Positions 1-8,916 of a DNA stretch of 24,071 nt are shown piece after piece; position 1 is the first letter of the stretch; every line of letters begins with the position of its first letter. The DNA lies in the IMG/VR virus record IMGVR_UViG_3300035698_008255, positions 1 to 24,071 of that record, one strand, 5' to 3'. The stretch is from a virus. Both the position numbers and the translations under genes were made by a program. Under the pieces are notes generated by a model, which made no database searches, had not been told where the DNA came from, and was given only the letters and a program-made list of their open reading frames with translations.

Positions 1-108
1 ATACCAGAGTATCCGCTTATACCAGAGTATCCGCTTATACCAGAGTATCCGCTTATACCAGAGTATCCGCTTATACCAGAGTATCCGCTTATACCAGAGT
101 ATCCGCTA
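1..108. repeat. 18-bp perfect tandem repeat (5 exact copies plus one with a single change), continuing off the window
   Basis: The unit ATACCAGAGTATCCGCTT occurs five times without a mismatch from 1 to 90. A sixth copy (91-108) differs at the last base, and degenerate copies follow to about 162. The repeat starts at base 1, so the array continues to the left. On the minus strand each unit encodes SGYSGI, so gain or loss of units keeps the frame and changes rod length. The exact identity, including third codon positions, points to recent expansion or homogenisation. It could also mark an assembly problem. Confidence 0.95.
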
Positions 109-200
109 TAACCAGAGTATCCTGAATTTCCTGAATATCCGCTATATCCCGAATATCCATATCCCATAATTCCGCTTACAAAAGGTAGATTCAATGCCAT
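1..200 (-). CDS. Collagen-like (Gly-X-Y) tail fibre or adhesin protein, 3' end off window
   Basis: This gene starts at the ATG at 200-198 and runs off the left edge without a stop, so only about 66 codons are visible. After a short head (MALNLPFVSGIMG) the protein becomes pure Gly-X-Y: GYSGYSGYSGNSGYSG, then repeats of SGYSGI with Gly at every third position. Such triplets are typical of collagen-like segments in phage tail fibres, where they form trimeric rods. A run of GGGG lies about 9 bases before the ATG, and the start is 9 bases after the stop of the giant tail gene, so it is the next gene of the tail operon. Most likely it is a tail fibre or its attachment stalk. The receptor-binding part, if any, lies outside the window. 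The collagen-like repeat is certain from the sequence; the fibre role is inferred from context. Confidence 0.8.
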   Translation of the reverse strand, partial: MALNLPFVSGIMGYGYSGYSGYSGNSGYSGYSGYSGISGYSGISGYSGISGYSGISGYSGISGYSG

Positions 201-209
201 GGTATTCCC

Positions 210-3200
210 CTAACTTATATATGAATGAATTGGTCTAAGATAAAGCACTAAAGAATTTAACTGCGTCCTCATGCTCGTCTCTATATCAATGGCAACTCTT
301 ATCGGTTTACCATACCAATCATTTAACATATCATTATTGATTGTTTCAAGAAAATTCTTTGGTATTATCTGCAAGATGTTCGTTCCGATCCCCTGAGTTA
401 TAACCCCAGATAAAGGGTTGTAAGACTTGATAGATGGATTAAAATTGAACGTCTGTATAGCTATCTGAGCAGCAGAATCTAAAACTAAATTCTCCATTCT
501 GTCATCCGCAGTATAATAATTTGCTCCATCTATATCTTGTTCTTTCGGAATCACAACACACTTCAGAGTAACATACCCCCTCGTGTATAAATTCAGTATT
601 ACCTTTCTTATCCGCTTAATCATTGTCTCCAAATCACCTGTGTAGAACTTACTGAAATATCCTACCTTTACTGGAGCTTCTAATATTTTTGGGAATGTAG
701 TTGCTGTTGTTATCGTCGCAATGTCCGCAACATTAGCTGCATCTAATATATCATCTGTGTCTATATATAATACACTTACAGAGCGGGTGCTATCTCTTCG
801 ATCTGACCGTAGATTAGCATACCTCAATGCTGTATTAATATCATAAGGCGTTTCTATATAAATACCAGCCCAATACTTAGTCACATATTCTTCTGAAATT
901 TGATGTAATCCCTGATACTTAATCGGCAGAATATCTGCACTCCGCATCTCTCCAATGGAATTTGTAAAATACTTACGGATTAATTGTGATGGATCAGTGA
1001 TGATACGGTAATAATATGTTACATTTATAGCTAATGATGTTTGATGTATAAACTTAGTTGCATATCCTTTATCTAAACTAAGAACATATATATTCCCATA
1101 TAATGCTCTTTCATAATTTGCTGTAACTCCACTATTATCTCCTCGTAATACATGAGGATAAGTAGCAATATGCCCCGCTTCTGTTATTGAGGAATTATCT
1201 GTATGTAAAGTATATAACTTTGGTACATTAATGTAAATCTCGTTATAGTATTGGTTATATCCAGCAGAAGCATCTCGAATAGCTTGTTCCCCATTCGCTT
1301 TGATCGTCGCCACTACTTCTTCATTAAATTTCTTATCTATTGGGACTAATTCGTTATTATCATAATACATGATCCCTTTCCATGACAGGAAGAAGATTGT
1401 ATTATTGACATTTATGCAGCTATTAGGAGCAATGCACCCTATCTCTGGGGTGACTTCATCCGTTCTTGATATTGGCACTTCAGCTCCTTGTACAGCTACT
1501 CTGTGCATCGAAGTCTCTTTGAGTATCAATATATTACCGTATAGCGATTCAAGCCCCGTGATTTGCTTGCCGTCTCCACTACGGTATTCTGAGAAGCTCT
1601 CCAGCTTAATCCAGTCTGGTCGGAATGGTTCAGACCATCTAAGCCCAGATTCGTAAGTGTTAATTTCTGGCTCCATATCGGCGGCTAATAACTGCCGTCC
1701 AGTTGGTAAGTCTGCGTCTACGAATATTCCTTCGTCTTCATGCTCTATCGAACCGATGTAATAGAAATCGCCTGTATTACCAGTGCTACTTCCTGTTGCT
1801 CTATATACCTGTAATTCTTCGATATAGTCAGCGTATCCACTTGGCAGATAATATAGCACCGCTACTTTAGTCTCTGATCCTGTGATTTCCACTTTTATAT
1901 CATCGGCATCAGACGGAATGGTTTTCGCTACGGTATAGTTGCCAACAGTATCTTTATAGATGATTTTATACTTCACGTAAATCGTTTCTGTATATCCTCC
2001 TATATCGTCATCCTCGTCTTCATCTACTGTCATCACCTCAAAGTTAACATCTTCTATACCATCTACAACATTCCCTCTTGGACCTTGTACTTGATAAGTC
2101 TCTTCAAAGTTTGCATAATACATGCGTTCATTCACGGCAATATTAAACCGAGACTTCAGAGGATATATCAATCCTTCATAATCGTTGATGTTAACACCGA
2201 AATCAAGTTCATTATCTTTAATCTTATCAAAATAATAAATACCAGCGTAATGATCTACGTCGCCGCTTGGTATGAGTTCCCCTGGTGCTTCGCTATACGC
2301 ATCGCCTTCGCTGCCTTTATTATCTGAACCAGAAGACCTATCTATATCTATTGCTACTACTCTACCATAATCATTCGGCTGATAGCTATTATTATGTGAT
2401 GCTTTTGTGCGGAAGATATGTAGTCTCGTCGCTTTTGATGGCACATCATTAGTGGCTATCTTTATGCCCATTCGTGGTGCTTTATACAATACAGATGCAG
2501 GAAAGTATGCCGTTAGTTGTTCGTGAGCCGTCAGTCGTTCACCTTCTCCATAGACATGAATCTCTAAGTTACTCAGACTTTGGACTGAGTTGTTTTCGTA
2601 AGTAAATTCATCATAGCTTGCCACGACACCTTCTACCATGGTGGCTTCCCCCCGTATGGTTCTGCCAAGAACTCTATATCTATCGTATGGATCAGTGCCA
2701 CTTGCTATCCCAACAGTATTGTTAATGCGTCTATCTGGTGTACCATACTGATTTGTATGCCTTAGTGTGTTATTATCGAACCTTGTACCTACTCGCCCAG
2801 ATAGATCGGGAGGGACATACATATCTTGTTCATATCCATGATGTTGGTACAAATCAAATCTATCGCCATTTCCAGCTACTTGGACATGACATATCCCTGG
2901 TAATATCAACCTTGCCAGCGCATCGGCATCCATTCCTTCTTGTACTCTCGTCAGCCTATCTTGGTCTGAATCAACCGCTCTAAGTGGGGTATGAGTACGT
3001 TCATCATCTATCACCAAATCAGGGTCATTGCTTATGTCCTCTTCAATCGGGTTAATATTTACATATATACTCCCATATTCCCCATCTGGCATCCAATTAT
3101 ATCCTTTTATCCAAGCTGAGTATATACCTCCTGCTGGTGTTTTCTGATATATTGTATCGAATAGACCAGGCAAGACTAATGCCCGCTTAGTCCCAAATAG

Positions 3201-5363
3201 TGTACCATCGGTATCATCATTAATATATGAAAGTCGCAACTTACCATTGTCGTCAAACAATGAATTGTAAGTTCTCTTGTTGTCGTTGCTCTGGAATATA
3301 GGAACTTCAATCCTTATATGCCCATAACGTAACGCCGTGCCTAACGATACTCCTGGATAATTTGCAGGGTATTTCTCAGCTCTTGTCTGTGATACAAAAT
3401 GTGCCTCGACAGATTTCAAGAACTCAGCAAATCCTTCCGTCTGTTCGTAGTTAGGGATTTCAATAAATTCCCCAGCAAACCCAAGCATTGGCAATGTATT
3501 AGTTGTGAAAAATGCCGTTACGTAAACACCAAGATTACCTTTAACATTTATATCTGTATCATCCGTGATGTCTTGCAGGGTGGCTGCGTTGCCTATGCCG
3601 TACTTATGGTTCAGCTCTCCATACAACTCGTTTTTAATATCGTATATCAACTGTCCAATATCCGTTACGCTACCGTCAGGAAGCCACAACTTACCTGTAT
3701 CTAATACTCTATTTGGATAAGAACTACCTGTCAAATAACACATGTCATTATTCAGGTTATGTCCATCTGGCGTGCCAGTATCGTAATCCTGTACATCATA
3801 TAGCTTGTTAGGTCTTGAATACTCTGTATCATCTATGCCTGCATCTTGCACGGCGCTCCACATCATATCAGGACAATTCATTACTGGACTTGGAGCTGAC
3901 ATCGTGCCATCTTCGTATTCCCACATAAACCTATAACGCCAAACGGATAAAGGGACATATCTGTCTCTACCTGTCTTTGCGTTATACTCAACTATACGTG
4001 GGATACCTGGTGTTAATTTATCGAATAACCTATCTATATCTTTTAAATATTTATTAGCGGTTTTGGATTCTGCCCCAGATGATGGATAATACGTGACTCT
4101 ATGGTCTTCCCATATATACACATCAGATGCTCGCTCTATAATAAGCTCACCATCTTCATTGTAATACTCATCAGTTTCTAACTCCAGTTTACCCAGTACA
4201 TCACCATACTTAACGCCATCTTGTTCATTCGAGAATATATAGGCATTGCTACTATTCAGAATCTGCATTGACCCAACATTTTCTTCAGTGGTGGCATCTG
4301 GATGCTGTATTCCGATATCATCGTGCCAAAAGCTGGCGTGAACCATGAGTGTATCTATCTCTCCAGATTCGAGGTATGACTTAATTTGCTGGATAAATGG
4401 TTCGTTCTCGTCATCGTACTTATCCTTACTGGACTGATCCCCTATCCATTGTTCATTGGTTAGTTTATCGTCAAGATGATCCACGGAGCTAATGGAAAAT
4501 TCTTCTGGTAGTTTAAAGTTATACAATGCCATTCCATTCTCGACACCCTCATCTGGAGAGTTCTCCTTTTCGCTGGCATCTGTCTCTGGATCGCCTGTAC
4601 GATCATCAAGAATTACATTATCTATCTCGAATGTATCTAAACAATTAGGAGTTAACATAAATCCGTGAGTATCATCGTCTTCTATCTTTGCGTCGCTTAG
4701 TATCATGTCTCCATTAATCCTATCGGATATACATAAACGATGACGATACTGAGTCATATCAACATAGTGCTTAATCCATGTATCTCTGGCTACTGACATA
4801 TCATCTGGTAAATCTCGATTAGGAGAGTATAGCACTTGGGCTGGGTGGGTTACATCGTTGTCGTTCTGCGGATAATAGTTCCTCGACGTTTTATACATCG
4901 TTTCACCTTCTATCACACACATAAGTAAAGCATTGGCAAACCGACCAGATATTGGGCTGAATAGGTAGTATTCATAATAATCTCTTCCTGTTGTCCCTGC
5001 ATCTGGATTAACAGAGGCATCATCATATTCACCCATGCGAATGACATATACCATGAATCTATCGCTATCAGGTGCTATCCACTTTTCTTCTAATACTATT
5101 TCGCCTATACCGATGATCCCAAGGCATCTCATATACGCCTCAGCACCATTTAGGTCTTCCGTAGTACATGCAGCAGCTGGAGTACTATATTGACCAATAA
5201 ACAATCCGAAGATACTACCATTACGAGATACCAACTTCCCAACTTTCTCCATTCGGAAATTATATATATCTCTCGCTTCACCATCATCTATCAATTCAGG
5301 TGCAACGTTGGAGTTCAATCCTCCGAACTTGTTTATTCGTATGTCTTTGTAACTCATGCCCAT
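210..5363 (-). CDS. Giant tail nozzle / DNA-stabilisation-like protein (1717 aa)
   Basis: This is the largest gene of the window. The N-terminus (KFGGLN at 12-17, then APELI, a DIYNFR stretch and GKLVSRNG at about 42-49) fits large phage 'stabilisation' or tail nozzle proteins. Around residues 1260-1340 lies a stretch of the kind seen in such proteins (LYGNILILKETSMHRV, then IGCIAPNSCINVNNTIFFLS and GIMYYDNN), resembling P22 gp10-type tail proteins. P22 gp10 is under 500 residues, so this protein is far larger. Its middle is acidic, rich in Asp, Tyr and Thr, and may hold inserted domains. No transmembrane segment or signal peptide is seen. The listed ATG at 5363 has no clear SD. An ATG at 5357 forms an ATGA overlap with the stop of the upstream gene and may be the true start by translational coupling. 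A tail-tube or nozzle role is inferred from position after the adaptor genes and before the fibre gene. Confidence 0.65.
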   Translation of the reverse strand: MGMSYKDIRINKFGGLNSNVAPELIDDGEARDIYNFRMEKVGKLVSRNGSIFGLFIGQYSTPAAACTTEDLNGAEAYMRCLGIIGIGEIVLEEKWIAPDSDRFMVYVIRMGEYDDASVNPDAGTTGRDYYEYYLFSPISGRFANALLMCVIEGETMYKTSRNYYPQNDNDVTHPAQVLYSPNRDLPDDMSVARDTWIKHYVDMTQYRHRLCISDRINGDMILSDAKIEDDDTHGFMLTPNCLDTFEIDNVILDDRTGDPETDASEKENSPDEGVENGMALYNFKLPEEFSISSVDHLDDKLTNEQWIGDQSSKDKYDDENEPFIQQIKSYLESGEIDTLMVHASFWHDDIGIQHPDATTEENVGSMQILNSSNAYIFSNEQDGVKYGDVLGKLELETDEYYNEDGELIIERASDVYIWEDHRVTYYPSSGAESKTANKYLKDIDRLFDKLTPGIPRIVEYNAKTGRDRYVPLSVWRYRFMWEYEDGTMSAPSPVMNCPDMMWSAVQDAGIDDTEYSRPNKLYDVQDYDTGTPDGHNLNNDMCYLTGSSYPNRVLDTGKLWLPDGSVTDIGQLIYDIKNELYGELNHKYGIGNAATLQDITDDTDINVKGNLGVYVTAFFTTNTLPMLGFAGEFIEIPNYEQTEGFAEFLKSVEAHFVSQTRAEKYPANYPGVSLGTALRYGHIRIEVPIFQSNDNKRTYNSLFDDNGKLRLSYINDDTDGTLFGTKRALVLPGLFDTIYQKTPAGGIYSAWIKGYNWMPDGEYGSIYVNINPIEEDISNDPDLVIDDERTHTPLRAVDSDQDRLTRVQEGMDADALARLILPGICHVQVAGNGDRFDLYQHHGYEQDMYVPPDLSGRVGTRFDNNTLRHTNQYGTPDRRINNTVGIASGTDPYDRYRVLGRTIRGEATMVEGVVASYDEFTYENNSVQSLSNLEIHVYGEGERLTAHEQLTAYFPASVLYKAPRMGIKIATNDVPSKATRLHIFRTKASHNNSYQPNDYGRVVAIDIDRSSGSDNKGSEGDAYSEAPGELIPSGDVDHYAGIYYFDKIKDNELDFGVNINDYEGLIYPLKSRFNIAVNERMYYANFEETYQVQGPRGNVVDGIEDVNFEVMTVDEDEDDDIGGYTETIYVKYKIIYKDTVGNYTVAKTIPSDADDIKVEITGSETKVAVLYYLPSGYADYIEELQVYRATGSSTGNTGDFYYIGSIEHEDEGIFVDADLPTGRQLLAADMEPEINTYESGLRWSEPFRPDWIKLESFSEYRSGDGKQITGLESLYGNILILKETSMHRVAVQGAEVPISRTDEVTPEIGCIAPNSCINVNNTIFFLSWKGIMYYDNNELVPIDKKFNEEVVATIKANGEQAIRDASAGYNQYYNEIYINVPKLYTLHTDNSSITEAGHIATYPHVLRGDNSGVTANYERALYGNIYVLSLDKGYATKFIHQTSLAINVTYYYRIITDPSQLIRKYFTNSIGEMRSADILPIKYQGLHQISEEYVTKYWAGIYIETPYDINTALRYANLRSDRRDSTRSVSVLYIDTDDILDAANVADIATITTATTFPKILEAPVKVGYFSKFYTGDLETMIKRIRKVILNLYTRGYVTLKCVVIPKEQDIDGANYYTADDRMENLVLDSAAQIAIQTFNFNPSIKSYNPLSGVITQGIGTNILQIIPKNFLETINNDMLNDWYGKPIRVAIDIETSMRTQLNSLVLYLRPIHSYIS

Positions 5364-6079
5364 GGAGCCATTATATATGACACAACACCTTCATTAAAGA
5401 GAACTGGTTTGTTCACCTTCGCTCTTGCTATCTCTGCATTAAACTGATCTTCGTACACCCTGTAATTCGCATTGCCTTGACTTTTGATATACACAGATAT
5501 AGCGTAGGCAAGAAATGCCTCCTCATATTCATCTAAAGATGGATTAATCTGTGCCGATATAAAGTTAGCTTCAAAATTCACTTCGTGTGGATACCACGTT
5601 GCCCATTGATAGCTACCCGACGATATGGCATGCAGGTCAGGATGGTAATATACTTGTATGATGTCTTTCTCGTATGCGGGATAAAATAGGAATCGTCCTT
5701 GCCAGATGCTCCATAGCGTGCTACGGTCATTAACTACTGTCCCCCATAATTTCATATCGTAATTAGTCGGGACTTCCTGTATTTTTACTTCCCAGTGATC
5801 TGCGACCCTATTCATTTGTTTTGGATGTTGCATTAGCATTGGATAGCCGTCTTCGTCTCTAACCTCCAATATATCCAGCATGTCTTGAGGTGCTAAGAAG
5901 ATACCTCCTATTGCTCCGATATTGACAATGCTTTCAACATATAAAGTTTCTCTTTGGAATAGTTGTATACCACGGGTAAGTTTTCGCATGAAAGAATACT
6001 TCGTAACATCGAGCTTTTCAGTATATATTTTCACAGCATCTTGGAAATCGCTGTACAGTTCTGAAAATGTAGATGGCAT
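5354..6079 (-). CDS. Head-to-tail adaptor-like protein, fifth of a tandem set (241 aa)
   Basis: This protein has the architecture shared by the five genes 5354-8913: an N-terminal helical stretch (about 1-48), a beta-rich middle opened by a hydrophobic strand after Pro (APQDMLDILEV, about 63-73), and a C-terminal helix pair with an acidic-aromatic lead (DEYEEAFLAYAISVY, about 183-197). This pattern resembles connector or adaptor rings of the P22 gp4 / SPP1 gp15 type, which form dodecameric rings below the portal. The C-terminus (FNEGVVSYIMAPWA) is hydrophobic and differs from the other four. Tryptophan is unusually frequent in the middle. The gene ends inside the start of the giant tail gene, which suggests it is the ring nearest the nozzle. 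Family membership is judged by eye only. Confidence 0.5.
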   Translation of the reverse strand: MPSTFSELYSDFQDAVKIYTEKLDVTKYSFMRKLTRGIQLFQRETLYVESIVNIGAIGGIFLAPQDMLDILEVRDEDGYPMLMQHPKQMNRVADHWEVKIQEVPTNYDMKLWGTVVNDRSTLWSIWQGRFLFYPAYEKDIIQVYYHPDLHAISSGSYQWATWYPHEVNFEANFISAQINPSLDEYEEAFLAYAISVYIKSQGNANYRVYEDQFNAEIARAKVNKPVLFNEGVVSYIMAPWA

Positions 6080-6081
6080 AA

Positions 6082-6813
6082 CTAAATTCCTTTCTTACTT
6101 GGCAATAATACGGAAGCCCTTAATTGTTCCTTATCGTATTCCGCTTTTAAGCCCTTTATAATAAAGTCAATCTCAAGTTCAATACTTTGCCTTGCTACTT
6201 CGTCCTTGAGTATCTGTAAGCAATACAAGACGGCGTATAAAACTACTATTTCGTCAAACTCGGCGGGTATAACCGTTTCGTTGTCGTCTGTTCCAGAGAT
6301 ATTTAACAACTCTAAATCGTCTATTGCCGCTATATAATATACAATAATTCTTTCAATATTCCCAGATAAATTATAGTTTCCGTAACTTATTTCTAAAATA
6401 TATCTTGTCAATAATCCAGAGATACCGTAATACGTAGTATAGATCGGAAATTGCAATGTTGGACCGTTAAATGCATGCTCTCTTGCTGCCTCTATCTCTC
6501 TGTTAGCTACCCGTCTCATCTCGGAAATGATTGTATCACCTCCATCTGTATCGTTATATTCAAAGTAAGCGACATACACATCTAAGCAATCTTCAGGTAA
6601 AAAGAACCTCGTAAGTCCTTCAGTTGTAACGCTTTCAGGATTAATAGCAAGTTTATTACCATATCTCTCTGGGGTCATCACCATTGTTGTATGCTGGACC
6701 TTACGTCTTGCTCTGTTAATGCAAGTCATAACCAAAGAATCATCAATGGCTTGCATAACATCATTTCTCAGTAATCGTAGTTTTACATCATCTATATAAT
6801 CTCTTGCTGTCAT
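6082..6813 (-). CDS. Head-to-tail adaptor-like protein, fourth of a tandem set (243 aa)
   Basis: The N-terminal helices (ARDYIDDVKLRLL, then VMTCINRARRKVQ at about 28-40) match the 'I-N-x-A-x-R' helix of adaptor proteins. A strand after Pro follows (LPEDCLDVYVAYFEY, about 72-86). The C-terminal helix has the recurrent lead PAEFDEIVVLYAVLY (about 183-197), followed by a charged helix to the end. The ATG at 6813 overlaps the stop of the next gene upstream by four bases (ATGA), so translation is probably coupled. The role is inferred as a ring subunit between portal and tail. The exact layer in the stack cannot be read from sequence. Confidence 0.5.
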   Translation of the reverse strand: MTARDYIDDVKLRLLRNDVMQAIDDSLVMTCINRARRKVQHTTMVMTPERYGNKLAINPESVTTEGLTRFFLPEDCLDVYVAYFEYNDTDGGDTIISEMRRVANREIEAAREHAFNGPTLQFPIYTTYYGISGLLTRYILEISYGNYNLSGNIERIIVYYIAAIDDLELLNISGTDDNETVIPAEFDEIVVLYAVLYCLQILKDEVARQSIELEIDFIIKGLKAEYDKEQLRASVLLPSKKGI

Positions 6814-7550
6814 AGCTTCTTAGATGCCTCCCCTTTCTCTGGTGGTGGTGCTGCAAGCGGAACAACTGGTTCGATGAACGAATCCAATTCCCTACTTTCC
6901 ATCTTTTGCTTAGCAATATATAACTCAAATATTTTAGACTTCTCTTGTGCTAATCGTTTCTGTACTTCAGTAATCTGGGCATGAATGGTTGTCCGAGCAA
7001 ATATCCTTTGCATAATAGTATATATCACAATATCTATATATTCTTCTGGTATTGGGACAACATCTGTATCTGCTGTGAGTTCTGCTGGCATTGAATAATA
7101 GTCTAATATGCCAGTTAGGTCCGTGGGGTGAGTATATATCCTAAACTCTATTGGGACTGATGTTGTGTCTGCCTGTCCCCAAAAGGTATAGATACCAGCA
7201 TGATCATAGGAATGGTTGAAGTCATGGATATTGATACTGTTGGTTATATTAAAGTATTCCTTAATATCAGCATATCTTGCTTCGTCATATACGCCTTCTG
7301 ATCGTTCCACCAGCAATCTTGACCTTCTGACAAACTCACGAGGTATAGCACTCTCATTGGCTATTGTCATTCTCCGTAGGAACGCTTCCCCCTCATACGG
7401 GATAACCAACGAAGCAATCTCTCGTATGCTATGATTTGCATAGCGAACAAGGGTATCCCAGTCTAAATTGATTGCACTACGATGATCGCCTAATCTAATG
7501 ATTACTTCATCTATAATACCTTTCAATGTTATTTTGGCGTATTGTATCAT
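6810..7550 (-). CDS. Head-to-tail adaptor-like protein, third of a tandem set (246 aa)
   Basis: The protein opens with helices GIIDEVIIRLGD and WDTLVRYANHSIREIASLV (about 31-49), the acidic-aromatic lead plus N-H-x-x-R helix usual in connector proteins. A strand region after Pro follows (IPREFVRRSRLLVER, about 69-83). A C-terminal helix begins with IPEEYIDIVIYTIMQRIF (about 167-184) and leads into a charged helix. The last about 25 residues are a Pro-rich tail (PLAAPPPEKGEASKKL) absent from its neighbours, which may be a flexible arm. The gene overlaps both neighbours, by four bases downstream and one base upstream (TAATG). A ring-forming role in the neck is inferred from this layout and from the four similar neighbours. 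Confidence 0.5.
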   Translation of the reverse strand: MIQYAKITLKGIIDEVIIRLGDHRSAINLDWDTLVRYANHSIREIASLVIPYEGEAFLRRMTIANESAIPREFVRRSRLLVERSEGVYDEARYADIKEYFNITNSINIHDFNHSYDHAGIYTFWGQADTTSVPIEFRIYTHPTDLTGILDYYSMPAELTADTDVVPIPEEYIDIVIYTIMQRIFARTTIHAQITEVQKRLAQEKSKIFELYIAKQKMESRELDSFIEPVVPLAAPPPEKGEASKKL

Positions 7551-8206
7551 TACTCATCCAGCTTATCAAGTGTTAATTTCTGATTTTGGTATGCGGCTAA
7601 TCCTCTCTCCATCTCTCCTACGTCAATATTGTTAGCTAATTCGGCTGCCATAAACACTACCTCATGGTGATATTCACTTGGCAGAGACAAAGCTACGTTA
7701 TTAGCGGGGGTTGTCGCATCGTATACGAATACATCGGGTTCGATAACCCATACTAAATTTGCTACCGTATCTGTATCTGATAGCCATATATATGATTCCA
7801 ATTCACTCGTTACGGTACTATATACCTTCGTCACGGTATAGTAAGCAACTCGTGGGAACCTGTCTCCTGGGTTTGTCCCTGGTGGTACATAGTTATAAAA
7901 CAATTCTGGTGGTACATATCTTGCACTAACAGAATATTCATCATCAGCCCCACTCGCTTTCATCCGAACTGCTCGTGGATATAACAGTGGATTAGTTCCC
8001 GCTGTAATGATCGAGCCATCAGTGAATCCAAGTGAAGTTCTATATAAAGGTCTCAAAGCTCGTTCATCCATTTTTATATAATATTCATGGACTTTTCTGA
8101 GCTGTGCCTCGTTAATAATCGCTGCTATTTCCGCTGTTGTTGGAAACCAGTCTCGTGAATCATCTAACAGCATTCTAACGGCTCTCATTGTTTCAATGGT
8201 TGTCAT
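7550..8206 (-). CDS. Head-to-tail adaptor-like protein, second of a tandem set (218 aa)
   Basis: This is the shortest member of the set. Helices TIETMRAVRMLLDD and TTAEIAAIINEAQLRKVHEYY (about 23-43) give the familiar 'I-N-x-A-Q' pattern. A beta-rich centre begins near LLYPRAVRMKAS and contains several Tyr-rich strands. The C-terminal helix starts LPSEYHHEVVFMAAELANN (about 175-193), very close in form to the lead of known phage adaptor proteins. The ATG at 8206 overlaps the upstream stop by four bases. Of the five genes, this one and 8203-8913 look most like classical head-completion adaptors. The assignment rests on pattern, without an alignment search. Confidence 0.55.
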   Translation of the reverse strand: MTTIETMRAVRMLLDDSRDWFPTTAEIAAIINEAQLRKVHEYYIKMDERALRPLYRTSLGFTDGSIITAGTNPLLYPRAVRMKASGADDEYSVSARYVPPELFYNYVPPGTNPGDRFPRVAYYTVTKVYSTVTSELESYIWLSDTDTVANLVWVIEPDVFVYDATTPANNVALSLPSEYHHEVVFMAAELANNIDVGEMERGLAAYQNQKLTLDKLDE

Positions 8207-8913
8207 ATCTGTCTCCCAGTGTTTTGAGCATTAGTATATACTGGCGGTTGTTGATTCATTGTATTGTCTAGAATTTCAGCTACGTCTTTACCAGTATATC
8301 TAACATATACATCAGATTCCAGTATCTTACGCATCTTCTCATAGAGTTGTTCTTTGAAATCTCGTTGTGTCTGTACTTCTTTCATCCCACAGGAGAATGC
8401 GGCGTGTTTCGCTATCACATCATTATACACAAAATCCTCGAAATCCCTAATGGCATAATCTGCACTTAGAGTATCAGAGGTAATAGAAGCAGGTGATTTG
8501 TAATAATATAGCACTCCATTGGTTGAAGCTCTTGCCTCCATGAATGTGCATGTATTCTGCAAGATGATTGCAGCTCTGTGGTCGGTATAGAAGAAGCCAT
8601 ATCCAGTGCCACCTAAATACACTTGAGCCATTTTTAGAGTTCCCTCTGTTGCTCCTACCCTTGCACTTAGATAATGCATATAGGAGGTAAGGGAAGTTAA
8701 GGTGATGGCACCAGAAGATAGCCCACTCGATCTAATTAGTCCATTAAGCATGTATTCTTTTTTGGACTGCAAGCAGTAATTGACATAAATATCTTGGGAG
8801 ATATTGAGGTAAAGCTCGATTTCTTCATCACTCCAAAATTCCCCCTTGATACTGTCAGAGACAACATCTTGTAGATATCGTCTCACTCTTGTTATCAGTC
8901 CATTTGCTCGCAT
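8203..8913 (-). CDS. Head-to-tail adaptor-like protein, first of a tandem set (236 aa)
   Basis: The N-terminus has the clearest adaptor signature of the set: LITRVRRYLQDVVSD, then FWSDEEIELYLNISQDIYVNYC (about 27-48), a 'W-S/T-D-E-E-I-x-x-Y-L-N' helix common in head-tail connector proteins. The middle is beta-rich (about 60-150). The C-terminal helix IRDFEDFVYNDVIAKHAAFS (about 155-174) continues into a charged helix and a polar tail ending in QNTGRQI. It is the first adaptor gene transcribed after the head genes, so it may be the ring that binds the portal. The gene starts three bases after the stop of the Met/Gln/Pro-rich protein gene. Confidence 0.55.
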   Translation of the reverse strand: MRANGLITRVRRYLQDVVSDSIKGEFWSDEEIELYLNISQDIYVNYCLQSKKEYMLNGLIRSSGLSSGAITLTSLTSYMHYLSARVGATEGTLKMAQVYLGGTGYGFFYTDHRAAIILQNTCTFMEARASTNGVLYYYKSPASITSDTLSADYAIRDFEDFVYNDVIAKHAAFSCGMKEVQTQRDFKEQLYEKMRKILESDVYVRYTGKDVAEILDNTMNQQPPVYTNAQNTGRQI

Positions 8914-8916
8914 GCT

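Noticed and set aside
1369-5447. Several plus-strand frames of 80-101 codons opposite the giant tail gene
   Set aside because: They lack SD sequences and recognisable domains, and sit opposite a long minus-strand gene with convincing motifs.
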